From contig OX344756.2 in assembly GCA_947034885.2 (NCBI GenBank), forward strand, positions 23,605,489 through 23,669,488: a stretch of 64,000 nucleotides of DNA, written 5' to 3'. Shown piece after piece: positions 34,735 to 46,564 of the stretch. The notes below the pieces were generated by a model that worked only from the letters and a program-made list of their open reading frames with translations, had not been told where the DNA came from and made no database searches. This DNA is from Thuidium tamariscinum. Its lineage: Eukaryota; Streptophyta; Bryopsida; Hypnales; Thuidiaceae. A program made the position numbers and the translations under genes. Position 1 is the first letter of the stretch. Each line of letters opens with the position of its first letter.

Positions 34735-36290
34735 CGCTTATACCAATGAAAACATTGTACAAGCTTGCAAAGGAAAACATGTGCAATTTCATAACGCACT
34801 TAAATTAAGAAATTTCATTTGAAAATGAATCCTATTTGTTTCTTTCACTAAAACATATATACAATGCATGTTATGAAAATAGGTTGTAATTCCTTACCTT
34901 TCATATTCATAAAATTAATAATAGAAGTTCAAATTCAAATATGAAATGATACAAAACTTTAAATGCAACTACTAAACAAACATTTTATTTTTATGGATAA
35001 AACTAAAAAATTGATGAAGAAAGAAATGACAATTTCTTCTTCTTATTATTAATGCCTTCTTCTTTCTATTTTAGGAATCACTTTTATTTATAAGCAATTA
35101 GGCATCACTCTTATTTCTAAACACCAATTGCTAAAAAATGTATATTCCCAATTACAATATGAATTCTTCAATTTTGAATAAGACCTTCTACAAATCACGA
35201 GAACATACTAGAGAATGTAGATTATAGAAAACTTCTCAAAATCAAATAAAGTTGCATAGCAATGCTTTTAGTTATTGAAGATGCTTGCTTGCAACTTCTT
35301 AAGAAAAGGGAAAAAAATGCAATTGCTATAATTTTTTTGGGGCTTGTAATTTGTTCAACTTCGTTTTTGTAGCTAACTATAAATTCAAGCACATAAATAT
35401 GAAAATGAAGAAAACAATTCAATCTTTTAGGCACATGTGAATTCTTTGCTTCAATAGAACTCTACAACCCCATAAGTAATGTATCAATTGTCAAATATAA
35501 ATTGATGTTCTAAGCTTCACTGATAAGTACTACGTAGTACGTACAGTATTATAAAAATAAGTGAATGAGTTAGTGACTTAGTAAGGTTTACAAATAATTA
35601 CATTTTCATAAAGACTTCCAAAAAGAATTAAAGTTGCAATGTATTGTTGTGTCAAACTTCGAGTTTTGGCCAAATGAAAAACTATAACTTCAGAAATGAG
35701 GGTTTAGGGTTTAGGGTTTAGGGTTTAGAGGATATAGGGTTCAGGGGTTCCAATGTAATTGCCATTGTGTGAAGGATTAACTTGTCTTTGCATTTCCTGC
35801 ATTCATAGTGCATTGGGTACTTGCAACAGTTCCTACCTATCATTGAGAGAATGCCAGCCCATTGTTTCTTTGAAGAATCCAATGCTACGTAAGAGAAATT
35901 TGAAACTGGTCGCTTCGGTGGGCAAGACATTCTTATACGTGTTTGGACGGACTTTTGGATGGGATCTGGACGGCCGAGATGCGACGGACGGCTGAGATGG
36001 GTCGGACGGACGGACGCCCGAATTGTGGCGAAGCAAGCGTCCTGTTGACGGCCGAGATGGAGCAGACGGGAGAGCGGACGGGCGGACGATCGGACGATCG
36101 AGATGGAGTGGAGTGCCACTCGTCCGCCACACGGCGTCTACACGCTTGGACTCACAAACCAACTACATTTTATAAGGCAAAGTTCAAGACATCAAGTGGG
36201 CATTCATGTTGAGGCATGAAAGGAAGTTGTGATTCAATCACTTGGCTTCTTCAACTTCCATGGGTCCCGAGGTACAGGATTTAAACCCCA
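34735..36290 (+). repeat. Segmental duplication, copy A
   Basis: 34735-34800 and 35645-36290 match 37064-37130 and 37150-37760 closely. Between these matching parts copy A has about 850 bp of AT-rich DNA that copy B lacks. The duplicated part carries a telomere-type run, an exon-like stretch around 35760-35940 and a GGACGG-rich stretch. Long overlapping frames on both strands (133 and 109 codons minus; 78 and 89 plus) appear in both copies, but I recognise no protein. Confidence 0.7.
35699..35731 (+). repeat. Interstitial telomere-type repeat
   Basis: About four consecutive copies of TTTAGGG, the plant telomere unit, with a degenerate edge. It sits within a duplicated repeat and not at a chromosome end. 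Confidence 0.85.
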
Positions 36291-37063
36291 ATGGTAATTG
36301 CCTCTCATGATTGTGGTCATGTTGCGTGGGTGTTAGTTGAGCCCAGTGTGAATATCGTATGAAGATGTTTGTGGGTCAATTGAACCACAAACACGGAGAT
36401 ATTCATAGAATCATTGAGTACAAACATTTCATTACATCGTTTGCACTAGTCTTCGGCACTCCAACTAACATTTTAGGAATATAATCAAATTTTTGATAAG
36501 GACATGATCATTCCTATCAACCTATCAAGAACACTTCATTTGACATTTATATTTTTTGTTGTGGCCCATATACTAAACTTAACAATTCATTATGATTGAC
36601 ATGTGAAGGAAGAATTAAAGCAATTCTAATCACTCACACATTGAAACCTGCATCCAATCCCATTTGACAATCTTTTCATCCATAGTTCCATAGGGACATG
36701 TCAATTTGTAAATGAAAAAACTAGGATATATTGCACCACAACAAGGTTAATAAACAATCTAAAAGCGTATACCTCTAGTGAATAGAATAAGAATTGAAAA
36801 AATAAAGTTTAAGAAGCACCTGGATCAAACTTTATGAAATTTTGATCGATATTTCAAAACACATTCAATACTGAAAAAAAGTGAATTGTACAATGTCATT
36901 TAATACAAGTATAGTAAAATGCAAGTATGGAAGTGTTATGAGCACTTCAATGTAATTGACAAATCTAAATGCACTAATATTTATAAGATGGGATTAGATC
37001 AATAGAAATTGTCCATGTGTTTCAAAATAAAAAAATTAATAACATGGGATTAAAACTTGCTTA

Positions 37064-37790
37064 TACCAATGAAAACATTGTACAAGCTTGCAAAGAAAAA
37101 CATGTGCAATTTCATAACACACTTAAATAAAAGATTTTAGGGTGTTTTATTGTAGTGTCAAACTTCGAATTTTGGCCTAATGAAAAACTATAACTTCATA
37201 AATGAGGGTTTAGGGTTTAGGGTTTAGAGGGTATAGGGTTCAGGGGTTACAATGTAACTGCCATTGTATGAAGGATTAACTTGTCTTTGCATTTCCTGCA
37301 TTCATAGTGCATTGAGTACTTGTAACAATTCCTACCTGTCATTGAGAGAATGCCAGTCCATTGTTTCTTTGAAGAATCTAATGCTACGTAAGAGAAATTT
37401 GAAACTGGTCGCTTCGGCGGGCAAGACATTCTTATACGTGTTTGGACGGACTTTCAGACAGCCTTTCGGACGGGATCTGGACGGCCGAGATGGGTCAAAC
37501 GGACGGACGCTCGAATTGTGGCGAAGCAAGTGTCTTGTTGACAGCCAAGATGGAGTGGACGAGCGGATGATCGGACGGTCGAGATGGAGTGGAGTGCCAC
37601 TCGTCCGCCACACGGCGTCCACGCGCCTGGACTCACAAACCAACTACATTTTACAAGGCAAAATTCAAGACATCAAGTAGGCATTCATGTTAAGGCATGA
37701 AAGGAAGTTGTGATTCAATCACTTGGCTTCTTCAACTTCCATGGGTCCCGAGGTACAAGGTTCAAACCCCAATGGTATTTGCCTCTCATG
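37064..37790 (+). repeat. Segmental duplication, copy B
   Basis: It is a shorter copy of 34735-36290, sharing 'ataccaatgaaaacattgta', the telomere-type run at 37206-37229, the 'gtcgcttcggcgggcaagac' stretch and the 'cacaaaccaactacatttta' stretch. It is followed directly by a second leader of the gag-only retroelement. Confidence 0.7.
37206..37229 (+). repeat. Interstitial telomere-type repeat, second copy
   Basis: About three TTTAGGG units at the same relative place in copy B, one unit shorter than in copy A. Confidence 0.8.
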
Positions 37791-37811
37791 ATTGTGGTCA
37801 ATTGGTCATGT

Positions 37812-38310
37812 TATCACAACCCTATAACCCATCTTTAGTCTATTTAGTATAAAATAGCTTTTATTTTTTTGATTTGTCATATTTATTTTTTATTTTTCTA
37901 GTCTATATCTAGAGTTATAGTATAGTAAGGAAAATCAGATGTTCGGGAAATAGTAAAGAGATAAAAGTGCTAAGAGAAGGATTGTCTTTTTACCGAAATT
38001 GGAACCGGAATACCCATCTGGATTAGGAAAGTCAAAAACTAGGTCAGAGCCTGACGCCAGGGGTATCAAAAACTATAACTAGTCTATCAGAAACATGCTA
38101 GGGCCCACAGGGAACTAGTAGAGTTCGTACTGGGAATTTAAGAAAAGTGCCACCCAACGGTCAAATTCACGGGAAATCGGGAACGGTAGGATTTAACGGT
38201 CAGATCAAACGGGAACTCCGTTACCCAACGGTCAAGAACGAGAGAGAAATCCGAGTGGAGGCTTTTAGGTTGGCCACTTAGGGTTTTAGACCTCATTCTT
38301 GTATTTTCTT
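37812..38310 (+). mobile_element. Second copy of the gag-only element leader, truncated
   Basis: It follows 26836-27330 closely (shared 'acccatctttagtctat' and 'gatttgtcatatttattttt'). It stops at about 38310, where an inverted fragment of the element's 3' region begins, so it carries no gag block. Confidence 0.65.
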
Positions 38311-38329
38311 GGTGAGCTCTGTCGTAGCA

Positions 38330-39665
38330 CAAGGAAGCACAAATCCGTCTGTAGGTGCTAATTGATGTTAACACCGTTCAAATGAGTTGTGTATTGTTCC
38401 CACAGGATTTTACGTAGTTTCCTCAAGATAACTGGAATACCAGGGTGCAGAAAACAACCCCAAGACAACAGTAACCGGGTGCACAACCGGAAACTTCCTC
38501 ACAACATCCGCACTCTCGTAGATTACCTTTTTCACAACTCTTACATACTTCATCAATCTCACAACAACTTCCAAACAGGGAGGAGTGCCCAAACTCTGTA
38601 CATTTCCCTATCCGGACTTATAGTATCCGACTGGGCAGATTTGGAACCGGAAGGAGTGCCTAAACTCTGTACCTTTCCCTATCCGGACTTACAGTATCCG
38701 ACTGGGCGGATTCGGAACCGGAAGGAGTGCCCAAACTCTGTACCTCTTTCGGATCCGGTTCCGGATCCTGTCACTCGAGTAACCAAAGAAGTTTAGCCTC
38801 TGTATTAGAGGGGTCCGCGGTTGGCATTCAGGAAGGATGCGTTGAATCCTACCCTCCTCAGGATTATAGTGAATGGAGTTCTACTAAAAGAGAAAAATAA
38901 CAAAAGACATAAAAGAAATAGGCTGCAAGTTCCTCCTCACAACTAATCCAGATTGCAATCCCAACTAGCAGGTCACTCAGGAAACCCCTACAAATCCCAC
39001 ATTACTACAATGACAAACTCGTCCAAACTCAATTTCTAAGGCTTAATCTAGGAGCCAGATAACTAGGGGATCCTAACTACATGCACATCTGTCACTTCCG
39101 GTTGTAGTAGGACCTCAACAACACATCAATTGGCATGCGCCCACTCTCCTAGCAGAACACACCCAATCTAAGAGCGGCTTTCCCACACATAAGCCTCCAA
39201 GTGACTACAACAGCTAGACTTCAATCCTAGTACACCAATAGCCTCAACCAGATCACTTCAATTTCCCGGAACCGGATTTAGACAAAGTCTGGGGGAGCCA
39301 CCTCATCCAAGCACCTGCAAACCTAGCTACCTCACACTATCCAATGGTTCTACCATTGCACAGCATACCAATCCAAAGTCGAGACTTGTTCAGACCAACT
39401 CTAAGAAAGTAGAAATCTAGAAATTAGATTGCAAATGAAAGGAAAAATAGAAGTAGGAACCTCCAGGGCAACCAACTAACAGCCACCCCTAAATACCAAT
39501 CCAAAGGAACCCTAAAAGCCCCAAGGGAACAAAATCAGAGGACAAGAGAATGCTAGGTGGCATTCCTTATCCACCAAAGTCACTTTCCTATCCACCTAAC
39601 TAGACCCGAAAAAAGTTGATCTCAAATCCTGAAAATCCGGATCTGACTGAATAGGTGCATGTGAG
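38330..39665 (-). repeat. Inverted relative of the element's 3' region
   Basis: Its reverse complement is a diverged version of 33590-34450. With the leader at 37812-38310 pointing the other way, this junction is a rearranged or head-to-tail-inverted retroelement copy. No ORF is supported. Confidence 0.5.
38581..38760. repeat. Short tandem repeat, about 71 bp, 2.5 copies
   Basis: Copies start at about 38581, 38652 and 38723 with 'aggagtgcccaaactctgta', each followed by 'ccctatccggactta' in the first two. The third is cut short. The 135-codon open frame here is due to the repeat. Confidence 0.8.
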
Positions 39666-40259
39666 CCCTCGAGATGGCACTCAAGACTCTGGGTCCATTT
39701 TTCGCAATTAAATAGCGAAATCTAGCTAAATTATACAAGAAAAAGACATAAAAAGAGTGTTGAAGGAGTTTTGGTGTCAGTCTATACCAAAATGGTGGAA
39801 AACCAACTTAGAAGGTGGAAAATTCCTAATTCTAGGAATTTGTATCATTCTAAGTCTCCAAAATAAGTTTGTGTGAAGATTTAGTAATTCCGAGAGAAAT
39901 AAGGAAATGAAAGTTAGTCAGTCCTAGTGTCTGTTTGTGCAAAATCAACCTTTTAAGGATGCACATGACATACTGACTAAGCCTAAAGAGTCTACTACAA
40001 GCCTAGAAGATTTACTAAGGCTTGAATTCAATTTTGGGACAAATTGAATTTAAAAGTAAAACAATTACAATAAACTTGGAGAAGTGGAATTTTACAAGAT
40101 GAAAGATGGAGGATTAGAGATTGAAGACTACAAAGAGGTGCTCTAGGGGTAGGAGCATGCCAGGAGCGAACAAGAATTAGCCAATTGTCCAAGATTCTCG
40201 GGTATCAAGAATTAAATTGTCCAATTGGGCAACTTAATTCCAAATTACTAAAATTAGAC

Positions 40260-40870
40260 TTGTGCAAGGTCGCATGGAACTTACGCTAAGAATCTAGGAG
40301 TGCCCTAGATGTTACCCAATTTATTTTGGATTTTTCCGAAATTCCACGTTGACTCCATGGGAAGTCAACCGCACATGGAAATGTTCGTAAATTCCTAGAA
40401 ATTACGTATGATGCGGTAAAATCTCACTAAAAATTAGGATAGGTTTTTGTGTGCTTAATAAGCGACCAGTCAAGTTTGAAGACATTCCAACATTCCCAAC
40501 TACCAGAACCGGCATCAACATTGAATTTCAATGGAATTTACAATTTGGCGATGGGTTGACCGGCGTATCCGGAGCGAATGATGTTCGATTGTCGCAAATA
40601 AGGAGTCATTCCTTACTCTCACAGACATTCCTAACAACCCTAGCCTGACAGACTCATCAAAATGCGCAAATCCTAAAAGTTAGATTTTTGACTTTTAATT
40701 GGAATTACCGTAATTCCAATTTGGGCGCGCAAATGGCCTAGGAGTGAGGGGTAAGGGGTCCCTTAGGCTAATTGGGGTCTTCTGAAGACAATGGCGCAGA
40801 CAGTTTTCCGTTTCAAGTTGTTCCCTAAAAGATAGAGAGGGTCAGCTCTTAATTTGACTTTTTAATCGTT
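40260..40870 (-). repeat. Dispersed repeat, inverted copy of 31700-32300
   Basis: Collinear, diverged reverse complement of the earlier copy. The surrounding 39666-41220 shows no gene. Confidence 0.6.
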
Positions 40871-41227
40871 AATTGCGGTTAATTAAGAGTGAATTTGAAA
40901 ATATCTCTTGGAAAATCGAAGATTGGATTTGGTCAAGATCTCTTTTTTGCATAAAAATCCATCTTTGGGCTAAAGAAAGACAATTTTCAAAATGACTTTT
41001 GGTTAATTTGTAAAATATCTACATAAATTAGGATTAATTCCAAAATATCTTGGGTTAAGATCTTGGATTTGATTTGGCCAAGATTTCATTAGCCAAATGG
41101 GGATGTTTTTAGAAATTTCCACCATTAAACAAGTATTATTTTGGAATTACATTAGGGTAGTTTAAGATTAGAAGTAACAAAGTATTTTCACTTGCAATTA
41201 CCGAGAAGGGTCCAACCACGAGTATAT

Positions 41228-41236
41228 AAGGGCCCC
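41228..41236 (+). promoter_or_regulatory. TATA-like box in retroelement-type sequence
   Basis: 'tatataagg' followed by a GC-rich 'gcccccctcgagg' stretch and a CT-rich segment resembles the U3/R region of an LTR. No transcript can be assigned; a 67-codon open frame downstream has no domain. Confidence 0.3.
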
Positions 41237-41239
41237 CCT

Positions 41240-42289
41240 CGAGGTTGCCAGTACCCTCATTTCTCGCACCAATACTTTGTTCTTCTGTTACTTGTGCCAC
41301 CAACACGGTCGGGGCACCGCTTGGACCAAAGATTTTTTGGCCAAATCTTGTTTTGTGTTTAGTTTTTCAAGTTTTGAAGGCATAGGGCCCCTTCAATTTT
41401 TATTCCTTTGTCACACATACTCAAAAGGCAAGGCCTCAACACTTTCTTTGCCACTAATTCACGGAAATTTTGAGCATTGAGCGCCAAAGTTTGGTTTAAA
41501 TACTGTCATGTGTACCTCCTTAACTCCTTTGGTTGCAAAATCCCAAAATATTAGGAAAGTTCGGTTAAACACTGTCATGCGTACCTCCTTTTGCGAATAA
41601 AATTCTTGAAATACTATTCAACACTCTCATGGCAAAGCTTTGAACTTATAATTCTCCAAAGTTATAATCCTAAGAAACCTTGAATTGGAGGTTCAAAGGA
41701 TCAATTACAAAGTGGGTTTTTTTTCCCCAAAAATTGCCGCATATTCATGTCTTGGGGTTAAGTTGTGTTAGAACGAAAATTCAAAAGGTACTTAAACCCA
41801 AATCCAAACTAGTTTTGGTCCAAAGCAAACTAGTGGAGGCGGACCAAAGCCAACAATGGTCGGACTGAAGCTAGGTCAGAGAAGGGCCAAGGAGGGCCAA
41901 TAAGGGGTGACGGAATCCCGGCCAACCGGGTTCCGCCATGTGGCTGGTGGACCAGAGCCAGAGTGGCCGGGCGAACAAAGCCTTAGTGACCTGATTGGAG
42001 CCAGCAGTGAATTGATTGGAGCCAGGATAGGTTGAACTTCAACTCACACACATAGATTGAAGATGTCATAGATTTTTGAAATCTACATAGGTTGAAGATG
42101 TCTAAAATCTATACTTGTCCAATATGTTTTAGACCATGTGGTTTGAAATCTGAATCACTCATAGATTTTGGAAATGTGCATGATTCCTAGATGTCTAAAA
42201 ATCTATACTTTTCTTAGTTATCAATTTTTAGTTTAGACTGTGCAATTTGAAAAATGGCATATGGAATACTGCTACTTTAATGAAATTTG
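41240..42289. other. Repeat-derived intergenic DNA, no gene seen
   Basis: The stretch near 42030-42280, with 'agatgtctaaaaatctatac', is the 3' half of a relative of the MITE at 52795-53069. Nothing else is recognised. Confidence 0.4.
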
Positions 42290-42436
42290 TCATGTAATGT
42301 CCTTTAAAGGTATTTAATAAAATTTTATTGAATACATTGTCTTTTTAGTAAAATTTTAGTAAAAATTTTACTTGAAAGTCATTACTTAAAAAACTATACT
42401 ACTAGGACTATACTTAAAACACCCCTTTCTCTTGTA
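42290..42436. mobile_element. Partial CACTACAAG-family MITE
   Basis: The right end 'ggactatacttaaaacaccc' followed by 'tcttgtattgtag' and the preceding 'gtcattactt' match the right half of 44497-44727. The left half is degenerate. Confidence 0.5.
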
Positions 42437-42529
42437 TTGTAGTATCACTCAAAAATGCAAAAAAGGACTTAATAGCGCACACTAAATTACATGAAAATCA
42501 AGAACTCTTTCAGTTTTCTAGGTTATATA

Positions 42530-43260
42530 GGAGAGGGTTCAAAAATGGTACATGCTTTTTGAATTGTCTAGTAGGAGGCTCTGAAATGGATACCAAATTG
42601 TGGGAAAATAGATTCTTGATTACATCAAAGCATGATAAGAGTTGTTTTTTACTTCTTCAATGAATGGTTTAAGCGCCATGTTGGATTCATTCCTAACTAA
42701 GTGGATAGGTGTCTACTAATTTTATTCAAATTAAGAATTAGTAGTCCAACTACCTTCTTACAAATGTTAAAAAATCTAAATAATGATTGATTCAAGCATT
42801 TATTTCAAATTAGAAAGGGTTGAATTTTGATTATGTTTTACATGTTGCAATGTTGGTTTATGAACAAAGCCATACTCTTTTCCAAACCAAGCATGTGTGG
42901 GTTTCCAAGGCCTATGAAAAACAAATAGGGACTTATGCTAGATTTTGTTTGAAAATTCATAAATAATTCATTAAAGGTCCGAAAATTATGAAACGACTTG
43001 TGTTAGATTCCTTGTTTATTTCTCTTTCATTGAAAAATGAGAAAAATATGACCATCCAAAAAAATACATGAAAAAGGTGGACCAACCCTTAAGTGAGCGG
43101 TTTCTGAGTCTCTTACCTTAGCAACAAGAAATCCTACACATTGATCAATGCAAACAATCATTATTAATAATGTCTCATTTTTCATAGCAGTTAAATCCTT
43201 CCATCTTACACTAATCAAGGAATAAAAATGAGCATGAAAGTGGTGGTGCTTCAATAGCTC
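42530..43260. repeat. Dispersed AT-rich repeat, copy 1
   Basis: Its beginning ('ataggagagggttcaaaaatgg') and its end ('ttctgagtctcttaccttag') recur at about 55460 and 56100. The middle ('aattcataaataattcatta') also resembles 44090-44230. Non-coding; family unknown. Confidence 0.5.
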
Positions 43261-44496
43261 CTATGGAGCATGCTGGAAACATTTAGACAAAAGCTTTAAG
43301 CTAATGTGCTAGAAAGAACACTTATTGCATCAACTGTGTCTTGAAGGGTCACAATTAATTGTTAATTTTCATAAATCTAGCAGATTGTTTAGGGTTATTC
43401 TCTCAACCTAGATGCACATGATGTTAGTTCAAATTCTAAGCTTGTTGCTTCGACCTATATAGTTTAAAGTAGACCTCAATTACCTACAAAAGCCTGGAAT
43501 AGGATGTCTGCACAATGCCAAAAAAACAAATACACATTTCAAGGATGTAAACAAGGTGCCTGCATCAGGAACTTTACGGCATGTGAATAAGGTACCATAA
43601 TGGTGCATTAAAATGCAATCAAGTAAATTTGGTGCTAATCCCCATACCAACTAAGTAAGGAGAAAATGGCACCTATATTGTCAAAATGCAGCCTTTGGTG
43701 TCATAATAGTACGAAAACAGTCTAGCCCAACTTTTCTGATGTGACAAAAAACCATCTCCAGTGTCCCTTGATTGCAAGGATTTTTGGGCTTGAAGAAGTG
43801 CAAGGGACTATATGAAGTTGAATACGCCATTGATCCAATATGGTAGATGGCTCTAAAACCGCCCCTCTCCTTGCAACCACCCCATAGGTGGTTGTAAAAT
43901 GGATGGGAGCTGATCTTTTTAAATGGACCACTGTCGCTATTGAATGAATCAAGAAAATTTATTCTATTTTATTCTGAAAACCAATCATTTCCTTCATAGT
44001 TCAGAAATCGTTTTAGTAGTTGCAGGGGGACAGATTATGAGACACCTATGGTCACAAATAGGTACCTACTACATAAATCTTTGAAAATTCATAACTAATT
44101 CAAAAATGATTCAAAAAATATAAAACCACATGTGTTACATTCAGCATCCATTTTTCTTTCTCTGAAAAATGAGCTAAAAATATTCATGTTCATGCAAACG
44201 TATGAAAAGGTGGATCAGCCCTTAAAGTGTCGCTTTTAGAGCCATCTATCCTATAGTTGTTTGACCTTAATGAACCACGCCACATTTTGGTTTTGTGTTT
44301 CGACATAGAATGATAAAAGTGGTTATAAGACCAAACTTGCTTCAGAATTTGACGTGGAGGGTTAAGGATGGAATATATATGAAACAAGTAAGCCATACAA
44401 GGGAAGGGGGTCTTTGAGAGGCAAACCTCAAACTTTCTATTTGAATTATTTTCAATCCATATTAAGAATTGATCAAGTCTCTCCTCCAACTTGTTT
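43261..44496. other. Repeat-derived intergenic DNA
   Basis: 43960-44250 is another partial copy of the repeat at 42530-43260. Open frames of 76-99 codons have no recognisable domain. Confidence 0.35.
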
Positions 44497-44727
44497 CACT
44501 ACAAGAAAATGGGGTGTTTTAGTATAGTCCTAAAGATAAGATTTAAAGTAATGACCTTTGTAGGAGATTTTTAGTAAGCAATTACTAAAAATACATATCT
44601 TTTCAATAAATTCTTACTACAAAGACACGCATTTCTTGTAATTTCTTACTGAAAATCTCCTAAAGAAATCATTACTTAAAATCTTATCTCTAAGACTATA
44701 CTGAAAACACTCTTCTTTCTTCTAATG
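44497..44727. mobile_element. CACTACAAG-family MITE, 231 bp
   Basis: It starts CACTACAAGAAAATGGGGTG and ends 'gaaaacactcttctttcttctaatg', an eroded inverted end. The interior folds back ('gtaatgacctttgtaggaga' against 'tcctaaagaaatcattac'). TTT flanks both sides. Confidence 0.78.
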
Positions 44728-44960
44728 TTTTCTATAGTTGCATCTCCACATTGTATCTGGTGACCCCAAAATTCACAGAACTTAGAAGTGTAGCTAGTAT
44801 AACAATGCTTCTTAATCCAGTGGGAAAGAAGTCCACTACTGCGACCGACTCCAAAAAGACCAAAGATTCATGGTTTTCAAAATGACCAATTCAATTGATC
44901 ACAATGTGAAAATTGGAGTGAGATTTTACATGAAGAATCAATGAAGAACATTGTAAGGCA

Positions 44961-45197
44961 GGGAGAACTGACCCCTTCACTCGGCCACTTAGGTAAAATA
45001 CTGTAATTTTTTATTTTTCACACAAATTTTTTTTGCAAATTTTGAATTCATATATGCGATCAAAGACCCCAAATTAGCTAGGGGTTGAAGAAAGTAGGGG
45101 TGATCACGGCCCAACTGACTAGGGGCTTTTGGTTTTGATTGCACCTTCTGGTAAAACATGGTAAGGCCGAGCGAGGGGCCCAATCCACCCGAATCGA
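44961..45197 (+). repeat. Dispersed 0.24-kb inverted-repeat element, copy 3
   Basis: The best-preserved copy besides 7966-8206, in the opposite orientation, with ends GACCCCTTCACTCGGCC and GGCCGAGCGAGGGGCC. The interior matches along its length. Confidence 0.72.
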
Positions 45198-45592
45198 CGT
45201 TGCAAGTGTCGATCCAGTTTTTTTACTTAGTTAAAACTACAGTACTGAACAATATGGAGTCCCCATATGACCTTACTCAAAACTGCTAAAATTTGGTCAA
45301 ATTGGTCCTTTCAGTCCTTTTGGGGATTCAGACTTAGCATTTTCCTGATCTGCTATAGTAAACCTTCTCCAAATCATCGATGATCATTCAATCAACTACA
45401 CCATTCCAGAAACAGGACTGCTTAATGTTCATTCTCAAGCAACAGGAACGATGAGGTCGAAACATACGTATGTGGTCTCGAGGAAATCTCCAAATCAACT
45501 TCACGACGCCGAACCAATCCAAGTGCTCTCCTCAAACATACACAACAAACGAAGCCGATTCTTCCCACAGAGAAGCCGCAAAGAAAGACGAC
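45198..45592. other. Intergenic DNA, no gene seen
   Basis: No feature supported besides the edge of an open minus-strand frame that runs out of the exportin-like exon below. Confidence 0.35.
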
Positions 45593-45677
45593 CTGCCTTT
45601 AAGGAAGTTTTCAATGTTTTGATTTTACTTTCAGTCAACTCTCCTCGGGAGAAATCAAAAACTTCCTCGCTGAGCAG
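45593..45677 (-). pseudogene. Orphan exportin-1 (XPO1/CRM1)-like exon
   Basis: On the minus strand an AG acceptor (ATGCAG) precedes, and a GT donor follows, an 85-bp open block reading LLSEEVFDFSRGELTESKIK followed by TLKTSLKA. This closely resembles the conserved N-terminal HEAT-repeat segment LLSEEVFDFSRGEMTQ of exportin-1, the nuclear export receptor. The joining residue split by the donor (GCA G) also fits the family. Neither the preceding exon (the CENCMAILK region) nor the following one (FQLIHEL) is visible nearby, so this is a captured or remnant exon and not a gene. Confidence 0.7.
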
Positions 45678-46564
45678 CTGCATGACGACATTCCGAGTCA
45701 GCGGCGTCCATGTATCGAAATTACACCCACGTCTGAATGAAAACAACTAATTAATTCAGCTAAAGCAAGAAGACCAAGAAAAAATACAAAACAAGATTAA
45801 ATCTTACCTTCAATGTGACCAGGCAGATTCCACAATTTCATGCTTCTCTATGTTTTCCAGCTAAGACGAGATCTGGTATGAGGCTAGCTGGGCCATTCGT
45901 GCTTTAAAACCTGCACCATATCCACGTTTAATATACCCTTGTGAATCCCAGAACTGCATTGATGAGAGCCAAGCCTAAGCACTCCGGTACGTAACAGATA
46001 TGAGAATCTTAGAGCGTATCAAATAAATAGACCAGCAATATCACAATGCAAATCCATCCCCCAAAGTTGGGCTCAAGGGCATCTGCAAAATGTACATACT
46101 GTATACCTGTAACCAGTTGAAGGACCACTAAGTCTACAGATGAAAACTCGTGAAATCCTCCATTAAACTACATCAACACCATGCCAGATACAAGAAACTA
46201 AACAAAGCAACATGTACTTGCTTGCAACTGCATCGAAGTGCAACCATACATGAACAACGATGATGTTATAACTTGTTCACGTACAGCATTTTGGCCCGAA
46301 ATGACGCCTCGTTTCTGGAAAGCTGCATCGAAAGAGAACTTCAGTAAGAATAAATAAAACCAAACCGAAATCACATGGGAAAGTCACGCTTGAACCAATG
46401 AACCTGCACAACAAGGTCTTATATATAGTTCTTCATGCTGCTATACAGGAAGTGCCATCATATAATTAAAGATCAGTTACATGTGTGGCGATACCCTTCC
46501 CTGAACTGCATGAAATTTGGAATTTGCAACGACAGAATTCTGCACAATCCAAATGAATCTGTTG
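45678..46564. other. Intergenic DNA, no gene seen
   Basis: Balanced base composition, no repeats recognised, no supported ORF. If the exportin fragment is larger, its other exons should lie here on the minus strand; none was found. Confidence 0.35.

Noticed and set aside
35718-36162. Overlapping minus-strand frames (133 and 109 codons) in the duplicated segment
   Set aside because: They are present in both copies with different lengths, no domain, and fall in GGACGG-rich repeat DNA.
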